Positions 28,736 through 35,714 of a stretch of 64,000 nt of DNA are shown piece after piece. Both the position numbers and the translations under genes were made by a program. Position 1 is the stretch's first letter. The number at the start of each line of letters is the position of its first letter. This DNA is from Haloterrigena alkaliphila (GTDB taxonomy: Archaea; Halobacteriota; Halobacteria; Halobacteriales; Natrialbaceae): contig NZ_CP071462.1 in the NCBI RefSeq assembly GCF_017352155.2, positions 1,240,001 through 1,304,000 on the forward strand. The letters are read 5' to 3'. The notes under the pieces were generated by a model. The model saw only the letters and a program-made list of their open reading frames with translations. It did not search any database and was not told the DNA's origin.

Positions 28736-29788
28736 ATGAATACGCTTCTATTGGACAGCGAGGCCGTCGACGAGTACGCCGCACTCGGCGACGTCATCGA
28801 CGCCGTCGAGCAGGCCTTCGCGGCCTTCGAGCGCGGGACCACGCAGATGCCCGCGAAGTCCTACATCGACCTCCCGCAGTACAACGGCGACTTTCGGTCG
28901 ATGCCGGCCTACCTCGAGGTTCGAGGAAGCGACGCTTCCTCGAGCCAGTCAGGATCGCAGCGCGATTCTGACGCTGCCGAGGAGTGGGACGCGGCGGGGC
29001 TGAAGTGGGTCAACGTCCACCCCGACAACCCGGCGGATCACGACCTGCCGACGGTGCTGGGGACGATGATCTACTCCGACCCCGAGACCGCCTTCCCGCT
29101 CGCGATCATGGACGGGACGATGCTCACCATGAAGCGGACCGGCGCAGCGGCGGCCGTCGCGACCGACCATCTGGCCGTCGCGGACGCCTCGAGTCTGGGT
29201 ATCGTCGGCGCCGGCGTCCAGTCGTACACGCAACTGCGGGCGATCAGCGAGGTGCGCCCGATCGAGGAGGTCGTCGTCTCTGACCCCGACGCGGAGCGCG
29301 TCGAGCGGTTCGTCGACGCCTTCGCGGACGAGTTCGACGTTCGTGCGGGGTCCATCTCGGAAGCCGGCCACTGCGACGTGCTCTCGACGGTGACGCCCGT
29401 CGAGGACCCCATCGTCGGCCGCGAGGACGTCGGCGAGCACACCCACGTCAACGCCATCGGCGCCGACGCCGAGGGGAAACACGAACTGCGCGACGAGTTA
29501 CTCGCGGCGGCGACGATCGTCATCGACGACCACGAGCAGTGCACCCACTCGGGCGAGATCAACGTCCCCTACGGCGAGGGCACGCTGACCGACGACGACA
29601 TCCACGCCGAGATCGGCGAGATCGTCGTCGGTTCGAAAGCCGGCCGGACGGACGAGACGGGAATCACCGTCTTCGACTCGACCGGACTCGCCATCCAGGA
29701 CGTGGCCGCGGCTCACGTCGTCTACGACCGCGCGCGCGACGCCGGCGAGGGGTACGCGTTCGAGATGATCGATACCGAAACGCAGTAA
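28736..29788 (+). CDS. Ornithine cyclodeaminase/mu-crystallin family protein (alanine dehydrogenase-like)
   Basis: The product has 350 residues. Family features are AAFERGTTQMPAKSYIDLP, FRSMPAYLE, LKWVNVHPDNP, MLTMKRTGAAAAVATDHLA, the Rossmann loop LGIVGAGVQSYTQLRAI, and ITVFDSTGLAIQD. Archaeal members include NAD-dependent alanine dehydrogenases and ornithine cyclodeaminases; the substrate is not decided by sequence alone. Residues about 62-81 (RGSDASSSQSGSQRDSDAAE) interrupt the usual AYLE-to-WVN segment, and the DNA for them contains two strong hairpins (28921-28972). The insertion keeps frame. Confidence 0.9.
   Translation: MNTLLLDSEAVDEYAALGDVIDAVEQAFAAFERGTTQMPAKSYIDLPQYNGDFRSMPAYLEVRGSDASSSQSGSQRDSDAAEEWDAAGLKWVNVHPDNPADHDLPTVLGTMIYSDPETAFPLAIMDGTMLTMKRTGAAAAVATDHLAVADASSLGIVGAGVQSYTQLRAISEVRPIEEVVVSDPDAERVERFVDAFADEFDVRAGSISEAGHCDVLSTVTPVEDPIVGREDVGEHTHVNAIGADAEGKHELRDELLAAATIVIDDHEQCTHSGEINVPYGEGTLTDDDIHAEIGEIVVGSKAGRTDETGITVFDSTGLAIQDVAAAHVVYDRARDAGEGYAFEMIDTETQ
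28921..28972 (+). repeat. Two hairpins forming an in-frame insertion in the cyclodeaminase family gene
   Basis: Bases 28921-28943 form a perfect 10-bp stem (TCGAGGAAGC/GCTTCCTCGA) with loop GAC. Bases 28948-28972 form an 11-bp stem with one G-T pair and loop AGC. They encode a Ser/Asp-rich, charged peptide between conserved segments of the enzyme. I interpret them as a palindromic element tolerated in frame, as in the other cases listed in this window. The exact ends of the insertion cannot be defined without an alignment. Confidence 0.7.
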
Positions 29789-29827
29789 CGGGGCGGGCGA
29801 CCGCTCGAGTACTCTCTCCCGCGCCGG

Positions 29828-31267
29828 TCAGTCGTCGGTCTTCGCGGGGGGCGGGCTCCCGTCCGCGTCGGTTCCGAACGCCGTCTCCCGCAGGTCGGCC
29901 TCGATCGCCTCGAGCGAGCGCCCCTTCGTCTCGGGGACGAGTCGGTAACAGAAGAGGAGCGCGAGCAGCGTCAGGACGCCGTACAGCCAGAACGTTCCGG
30001 ACTGACCGAAGACGTCGACGAGCCGAAGGAAGGTCAACGACACGACCAGGTTCGCGGCCCAGTTGACGACCGTGACGACGCCCATCGCCGTTCCACGGAC
30101 CTCCATCGGGTAGATCTCCGATATCATGAGCCAGAACACCGGCCCGAGCCCGATGGCGAAGGAGGCGACGTACAGCATCAGGCTCCCGGTCGCGAGCCAG
30201 CCGAGCGCCCCGGAGAGACCGGGGAGATAGAACACGGCCCCCAGGACGGCGAGCATGACGGTCATGCCGGCCAGCCCCGAGAGCAACAGCGGTCGCCGGC
30301 CGGTCCGGTCGATCAGCAGGACCGCGACGACGGTCAGGGCGACGTTGACGGCGCCGATGCCGACGGTCGCGAGGATCGAGGCGGTGTCCGCGAACCCGGT
30401 CGACTCGAGGATCGTCGGCGCGTAGTACATGACCGTGTTGATGCCGGTGATCTGCTGGAACGCGGCGAGGCCGATCCCGACGACGAGCATCGGCCGGACC
30501 CACGGCTGGAGCAGGTCGCGGAGCGACCCGGACTCGGTCCGGATGGTCTCCTTGATCTCGCGGAGTTCGTCGGCGACCTGACTCTCCGCGCGGGTCCGAG
30601 CGAGCACCTCGCGGGCGTCCGCCTCCCGCCCCTGTTCGTAGAGCCATCTGGGGCTTTCGGGCATGAAGACCATCCCGAGGAACAGCACCGCCGCGGGAAC
30701 CATGCCGAGCCCGAGCATCCAGCGCCACCGGCCGCCGCTGGAGAGCGCGTAGTTCACGAGGTACGCGATCAGGATGCCGCTGGTGATCGTCAACTGGTTC
30801 AGCGAGACCAGCGAGCCGCGGATCTTCGGCGGCGAAATCTCCGAGATGTACAGCGGGCCGACGACCGAGGCGAAGCCGACGCCGATCCCGTCGACGATCC
30901 GTCCGAGGATCAGGACTTCGACGTTCGGCGCGACGGCCATGATGAGCGATCCGACGAAGAAGACGACGGCGCCGACCAGAATGAGTCGTCGCCGACCGAG
31001 TCGGTCCGCCAGACGGCCGCCGAAGGCCGCCCCGATGATGGCGCCGACCATCGCGCCGCTGACGATGATCCCCTCGATGTACGACGGATTGACCGCGTAC
31101 CCGAGGATCGTGGCCAGTTCGAACGTCTCCCGAATGTAGAGCATCGCGCCGGAGATGACGCCGGTGTCGAAGCCGAACAGGAGTCCGTTGAGCGCGGCCA
31201 GTGCCGCAGCGACGTAGACGAACGAGTTTCGCGCCTCGGCCGTCGCTCCGGCCGATGGTGCAGACAT
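29828..31267 (-). CDS. MFS sugar porter family transporter
   Basis: The product has 479 residues from ATG 31267 (MSAPSAGATAEARNSF); an alternative GTG is 21 bases upstream. Twelve membrane helices are visible. Sugar porter signatures are GGRLADRLGRRRLIL, PESPRWLYEQGREADA, the helix-7 QQITGINTVMYYAPTI, LLIDRTGRRPLLL, and VPETKGRSLEAIE. These are residues of the XylE/GLUT-type proton-sugar symporters. The sugar is not known. The gene is convergent with the cyclodeaminase gene and stands next to a DUF2071 gene on the same strand. Confidence 0.96.
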   Translation of the reverse strand: MSAPSAGATAEARNSFVYVAAALAALNGLLFGFDTGVISGAMLYIRETFELATILGYAVNPSYIEGIIVSGAMVGAIIGAAFGGRLADRLGRRRLILVGAVVFFVGSLIMAVAPNVEVLILGRIVDGIGVGFASVVGPLYISEISPPKIRGSLVSLNQLTITSGILIAYLVNYALSSGGRWRWMLGLGMVPAAVLFLGMVFMPESPRWLYEQGREADAREVLARTRAESQVADELREIKETIRTESGSLRDLLQPWVRPMLVVGIGLAAFQQITGINTVMYYAPTILESTGFADTASILATVGIGAVNVALTVVAVLLIDRTGRRPLLLSGLAGMTVMLAVLGAVFYLPGLSGALGWLATGSLMLYVASFAIGLGPVFWLMISEIYPMEVRGTAMGVVTVVNWAANLVVSLTFLRLVDVFGQSGTFWLYGVLTLLALLFCYRLVPETKGRSLEAIEADLRETAFGTDADGSPPPAKTDD

Positions 31268-31354
31268 AGATACGGTCGCGTCGACCACACCGCGGCTAAC
31301 AAAGCCAACGGTACTCGGCCGACGCGGCGCAGACCGGAGCGCCGCGGCGCGCCG

Positions 31355-32167
31355 TCACTCGCTGCCAAGCCGCCGCGGAATCGACCCCGTCATCGGAAGT
31401 TCCTTGCAGTAGTAGGCCACCGGGTCGCCGGTCGGTTCCGGCAGGTCGTTGACCGCGAACATGGTGTTCTCGTTGATCGTCACGGTCGCTTGCTGGAGCG
31501 GCCACGGATCGTGCGAGATTTCGCCGGCCAGGACGCCGCGCGCTTCGGCGGCGTAAAACCGGCGCCGCTCGGAGAGCCAGTAGGCTAGCGTGCCCGGTTC
31601 GGCCGTGAAGGGCTCCCCGTCGGAACGATACGTCGCGTCGAAGCGGGCCGTCGGCGGATCGTCGGCGAACTGTGGTCGCGCGCCGGCGGCGGTCTGGCCT
31701 CGCGTGCTCCTGAACGCGACCTCCCCGCCTTCGGCGCTGACTCGCATGTGGGCGTGATAGACCGGCAACCGGGTCGTCCGGCCGAGAGTCGCGGCGACGA
31801 GGGGGCTCCCCACGTCGATACTGAAGAAGAATAGACCGGGGTCGCCGCGATACCGGACGTACGTCCGAACGTTGAGTTCGGGGAAGGCCGTTCTGGTGAT
31901 CGACGGTGCGCCGCGGATACCGACGTCCGCGAGCACGAACGGGATCACGGAGAGCCACGCCTCGCCGTCCCGGGTCTCGAGCGTCAGTTCGTCGGGAACG
32001 TGGGGGCGGAGTTCGTCGGGATCGACGGGCCAGTGGACGAAGAGACCGTCGCGCCACGTCATCGAGGCGACGTGCGGGGCGGTCGGCGACGATCCGTCGG
32101 CGAACGTCCAGCGGAAGGGATCCGTTCGTGTCCGCTGTCGTACTCGTCGTTCGTTCAATTTCGTCAT
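31355..32167 (-). CDS. DUF2071 (YqjF) family protein
   Basis: The product has 270 residues from ATG 32167 (MTKLNERRVRQRTRTDPFRW). Features of the YqjF/DUF2071 family are MTWRDGLFVHWPVDPDELRP near the N-terminus, AWLSVIPFVL, ELNVRTYVRYRGDPGLFFFS and GTLAYWLSERRRFYA. Members are predicted acetoacetate decarboxylase-like fold proteins whose role is not established. No signal or membrane segment is present. An alternative start 90 bases upstream gives a poor N-terminus. It is on the same strand as the sugar porter, 87 bases away. Confidence 0.88.
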   Translation of the reverse strand: MTKLNERRVRQRTRTDPFRWTFADGSSPTAPHVASMTWRDGLFVHWPVDPDELRPHVPDELTLETRDGEAWLSVIPFVLADVGIRGAPSITRTAFPELNVRTYVRYRGDPGLFFFSIDVGSPLVAATLGRTTRLPVYHAHMRVSAEGGEVAFRSTRGQTAAGARPQFADDPPTARFDATYRSDGEPFTAEPGTLAYWLSERRRFYAAEARGVLAGEISHDPWPLQQATVTINENTMFAVNDLPEPTGDPVAYYCKELPMTGSIPRRLGSE

Positions 32168-32329
32168 CCTCGAGAGCCAGCGCGAGGGCTGTTCGCGACG
32201 ATATGTCGACCAGAGGCATAAAAGAAACAGTTGAGTGTCAATATCGATGGTAGTCACACATCGCGAAACGGACGGTCGAATCGCCCAGTCGGGAGGTCGA
32301 AAGAGGAGTCGATCGATCGCGCCGGCGCC

Positions 32330-33106
32330 TCAGTCGGCCGCCACGTCCGGGTCGGGATCGCTACCGGACGGCTCGGCGAACGTCACCTCGTCGCCGGTGT
32401 CGCCGTCGTCGGATGCGCCGCCCGATTCCTCGGTGACGAGCTGTTCCACGGCGTCGGTCGCCTGGAGGAGCAACAGCCCGAAGCCGATCCGGGTGGCGAT
32501 GTCGAGGTAGGCACCGATGAAGATGCCGCCGAACGCGTCGAGGAGTCCGACCCCCTGCCGCGAGATGACCCCGATGACGAGGTAGGCGACCCAGAGCAGG
32601 ATGAGCAGGTTCCGGAGCTTTCCGTAGAGGAGTACCCGCTCACCGGTGGTCCGGCCGGACTGTTTCGTCACCGGCTGGACCATCACGTAGAGGAGTGCCG
32701 CGAGGACGACGACCGTGCCCAGGGTCGCGGCGAGCACGGCCGTCCCCGTGAGGAAGTATCGGACGAGACTGAGTCCGATCCACGCCTCCGTCAGGACGAC
32801 GAGAGCGGCCAACTGGCGTCGGTTCGCGCCCGCGACCTTCCCTGCCACGAGGATCATGATCGTCGTCGCGACGAAGTAATCGACGTACCGGGTCATCGGC
32901 AGCGGTTGCCCGGTCGGCGTCGTCACGCGGAGCAACTCGATCGACATCCCGAAGTACGCGAGCGAGAGCGTCCCGCAGACGATCGGGGCCGGCAGATAGT
33001 ACCGGCGCGTCCCTGCCGGTTTACTGGCGACCCAGCCGACGAACGCCAGCGTCGCCACCGCCGTCACGTAGAAGGCGAGACGGTACATCTCGAGTTCGGG
33101 AATCAT
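32330..33106 (-). CDS. Microbial-rhodopsin homologue lacking the retinal-binding lysine
   Basis: The product has 258 residues and seven hydrophobic helices plus an acidic C-terminal tail. Helix C has RYVDYFVATTIMI, matching the R-Y-x-D of sensory rhodopsins and bacteriorhodopsin (Arg82 and Asp85 equivalents, R73 and D76). Helix F has LRNLLILLWVAYLVIG with the Trp182 and Tyr185 equivalents. Helix G has AYLDIATRIGFGLLLL, where the Asp212 equivalent is D202 but the Schiff-base Lys position is R206 (codon CGG). A Lys codon would need at least two changes, so a single-base error is excluded. The gene overlaps the transducer gene upstream (ATGA), as in htr-sop operons. It cannot hold retinal through the normal linkage; its signal is unknown. 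Confidence 0.9.
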   Translation of the reverse strand: MIPELEMYRLAFYVTAVATLAFVGWVASKPAGTRRYYLPAPIVCGTLSLAYFGMSIELLRVTTPTGQPLPMTRYVDYFVATTIMILVAGKVAGANRRQLAALVVLTEAWIGLSLVRYFLTGTAVLAATLGTVVVLAALLYVMVQPVTKQSGRTTGERVLLYGKLRNLLILLWVAYLVIGVISRQGVGLLDAFGGIFIGAYLDIATRIGFGLLLLQATDAVEQLVTEESGGASDDGDTGDEVTFAEPSGSDPDPDVAAD

Positions 33107-35361
33107 CGGCTCTCACCTCCGGTTTCCGCGGCGGGCGCCCGTGGTCGCTCGGATCCCGACTCGCCCGAGACGCTGAACTCGTCGACGGCGTCGGCCAGGT
33201 CCGTCGCCCGTTGGTCGAGTCGCGTCGCCTCCGCGGAGACGTCGGTGATCGTCGCGGTGGTCTCCTCGGCGGCCGCCGCAACCTGCTGGGACTGCGAGGT
33301 CGTCTCGTTGGCGACGCTGGCGACGTCCTGGATGATCGTCGCGAGTTCCTCGGCGGACTCGGCCTGCTCGTCCGTCGCCTGGTCGATCTGGGTGACCCCG
33401 GTGGCGACCTGCTCGATCTCGCCGGCGATCCGGTCGAGTTTGGTCGCGAGGGAGTCGACCCGATGGGTAGCCGAGCCGATCCGCTCCTCGGTTTCCTCGA
33501 TCCCCGCTGCGCTCTCCGTCGCCCGCTGCTGTATCGATTCGATCATGGCTTCGACGTCGTCGACTGCCGCCTGCGTCTGCTCCGCCAGTTCCTTGACCTC
33601 GTCGGCGACGGCCTGGAAGCCGCCGTCCTCGCTCGAGGCGCTCTTGGACCGGGCCGACTCGATCGCCGCGTTCAGCGCCAGCATGTTCGTCTGCTCGGCG
33701 ATCTCGTCGATCAGCTCGACGATCTCCTGAATCTGTTCGGCCTCGCGCTCGAGTTCGTGGATCGTCTCGGCGACGGTTTCCGTCTGGTCGGCGGCGGTGT
33801 GCATCTCCTCGGTGGTCTCCTCCGCGGCCGCCTGGCCGGCCGTCGCGAGTTCGTCGACCTGCCCGGACTGGTCGGCGATCGTACTCGTCGCGGCGGCGAC
33901 CTCCTCGACGGTCGTCGACATCTCCTTGACTTCCCGCGTCGCCGTCTCCAGGTCCTCGGCCTGCTCCGCGGACCCGTCGGAAATCTCCTGAATCGACGCG
34001 CTGACCTCCTCACTGGCGCGGCTGATCTCCTCAGAACTGGTCTGGAACTCGGTGCTCGTCTGCGCGACGTCCCGCGAGATGTCCTTGACCTGCGTGACCG
34101 CCGACTCCAGATCGGCGATCATCTCGTTGAACGCCTCGGCGATGGCGGCCATCGCCTCGTGGTCGGTCTGCGGGTCGAGGCGCTTCTGGAGGTCGCCGTC
34201 GGCGCAGTCGGCCATCACCGCGCCGAACCGCTCGGCCTCGGCCTCGAGTTCGCGGTTGCGCTGCTCGGTGCGGCGCTGGGCCTCGCGTGCGCGCTCGCGT
34301 TCGTCCTCGAGATCGCTCAGCGTCGTCCGGAGGTCGTCGCGCATCGTTCCGAAGGAGTCGTAGAGGCTCCCGACCTCGTCGACGCGGTCCGTCTCGAGGT
34401 CGACCTCGAGATCGCCGTCACCCATCTGTTCGGCCTTGTCCGCGAGTCGGCGGAGTTTCAGCGAGAGGTTCCCGCCGAGGACGATGCCGACGAATCCGAG
34501 GTTGACGATGAAGACGAACACCACCGTCGCGATGCCGGCCGTCGCGACGTTCTGTGCCGCGAAGACGTCGTCCGCGGCGCCGTAGGTCGTGACCCGCATC
34601 GTCGCTTCGCCGCTGCCGATCGTCGCCGTCGTCGCGGCGACTTCCTGCTCGCTTCCGTCGGGCGTCACCCTCGCGACCTCCGACGCGTCGTCACCCAGCG
34701 CGCCGAGCACGGCCTCGTCGGTCGCGTCGACCTCGGCGTCGCCGACGCCGACGATCTGCTCGCCGTCGGCACCGGTGACGACGGTTCGATAGTCGTCACT
34801 CGTCTCGAGGGCCGACGCGAAGGCGCCGACCGGCGCCGAGAGGGCGACGTAGCGGTCCTCGCCGGGAACGCTCGAGACGAACGAGAGTACCTCGTCGTCG
34901 GTCGCGAGCGCCTCGTGGGGCGTCGTTGGACCGTCGGTCGCCCCCTCGACGCCGGCGGCGTCGAAGAAGTTCTGGCCGGTCGCCGCCTCGTCGCTGCTCG
35001 CGAGTACCTCGCCGTCGGCGCCGAGGTAGTGGAGCTCGGCGACGCGATCGCCGCGAGTATCCTGCGCGGTGGCGAGTCGATCGCCGATCGCATCGGGATC
35101 GCCGTCGCGGACGGTCGCGTCCGCGGACAGCCCCGCGGCCGTCTCCGCGTTCGTCTCGAGCCACGTCTCCGCGACGTCGCTGCGGTCGTCGGTCCGGTCG
35201 CTGAAGTGGTCCGCCGCCGTCGGACCGACCGCACCGGAAACGTGCGCGAAGAAGACCGCCGAGACGACCAGCGTCACCAGGGCGATCGCGACGAATATGA
35301 GACCGATCTTTACACTGTACGATTGCCTGAACCGATCGGGGATGTAGTCCTCGAGTGCCAT
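33103..35361 (-). CDS. Htr-like methyl-accepting transducer protein
   Basis: The product has 752 residues from ATG 35361 (MALEDYIPDRFRQSYSVKIG). TM1 lies around residues 18-35, a roughly 230-residue extracellular sensor domain follows (with WLETNAETAAGLSADATV and YRTVVTGADGEQIVGVG), and TM2 is around residues 268-292. HAMP domains follow (LRRLADKAEQMGDGDLEVDL; ERFGAVMADCADGDLQKRL), then the coiled-coil signalling domain with the tip EQTNMLALNAAIESARS. This is the HtrII-like arrangement with a large ectodomain. The opsin gene starts within its stop codon, the same order as htrII-sopII. It would pass the signal to CheA/CheW. TATA-like and inverted-repeat sequences lie upstream. Confidence 0.94.
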   Translation of the reverse strand: MALEDYIPDRFRQSYSVKIGLIFVAIALVTLVVSAVFFAHVSGAVGPTAADHFSDRTDDRSDVAETWLETNAETAAGLSADATVRDGDPDAIGDRLATAQDTRGDRVAELHYLGADGEVLASSDEAATGQNFFDAAGVEGATDGPTTPHEALATDDEVLSFVSSVPGEDRYVALSAPVGAFASALETSDDYRTVVTGADGEQIVGVGDAEVDATDEAVLGALGDDASEVARVTPDGSEQEVAATTATIGSGEATMRVTTYGAADDVFAAQNVATAGIATVVFVFIVNLGFVGIVLGGNLSLKLRRLADKAEQMGDGDLEVDLETDRVDEVGSLYDSFGTMRDDLRTTLSDLEDERERAREAQRRTEQRNRELEAEAERFGAVMADCADGDLQKRLDPQTDHEAMAAIAEAFNEMIADLESAVTQVKDISRDVAQTSTEFQTSSEEISRASEEVSASIQEISDGSAEQAEDLETATREVKEMSTTVEEVAAATSTIADQSGQVDELATAGQAAAEETTEEMHTAADQTETVAETIHELEREAEQIQEIVELIDEIAEQTNMLALNAAIESARSKSASSEDGGFQAVADEVKELAEQTQAAVDDVEAMIESIQQRATESAAGIEETEERIGSATHRVDSLATKLDRIAGEIEQVATGVTQIDQATDEQAESAEELATIIQDVASVANETTSQSQQVAAAAEETTATITDVSAEATRLDQRATDLADAVDEFSVSGESGSERPRAPAAETGGESR

Positions 35362-35714
35362 TGTACCTGAGTCGAGCAGCCGATGCTGCGAACGCTCTTT
35401 CGTGATACTGAACAGGCAAGCCAATTGAATGTATTGGTGGAGATGAACTCCACAATATCTGTTAATTTAATCGGCTGTAGGAGTTAGTATCAACGGAGCA
35501 GAGGTAGCGAGAGAGGCGAAGTATCAGCGGGTGGTAACCCCCGCCGACGCTGATTCGAATCCGGCCGTTGTCGCTAGTGGACGATCGTTACTCGATGGGC
35601 GTCGTTCTGTGGTCGAATAGGCGATACATCTCCGATTTGATATTGGCCGACCGCTTGCCGGAACGGACGGCTGACCCGATTCGAAGCGGTAGCCACTCGC
35701 GGGGGAACCGTCGA
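35362..35714. other. Intergenic region with transducer promoter; otherwise no gene
   Basis: About 350 bases between leuS and the transducer gene, both on the minus strand. An imperfect inverted repeat ATTGGTGGAG-ATGAA-CTCCACAAT is found at 35433-35456, about 70-95 bases upstream of the transducer start. The AT-rich stretch at 35457-35472 may be a promoter. The part nearer leuS holds nothing I can identify. Confidence 0.45.

Noticed and set aside
33211-35370. Plus-strand open frame of 719 codons
   Set aside because: It is antisense to the transducer gene and has no recognisable domain.
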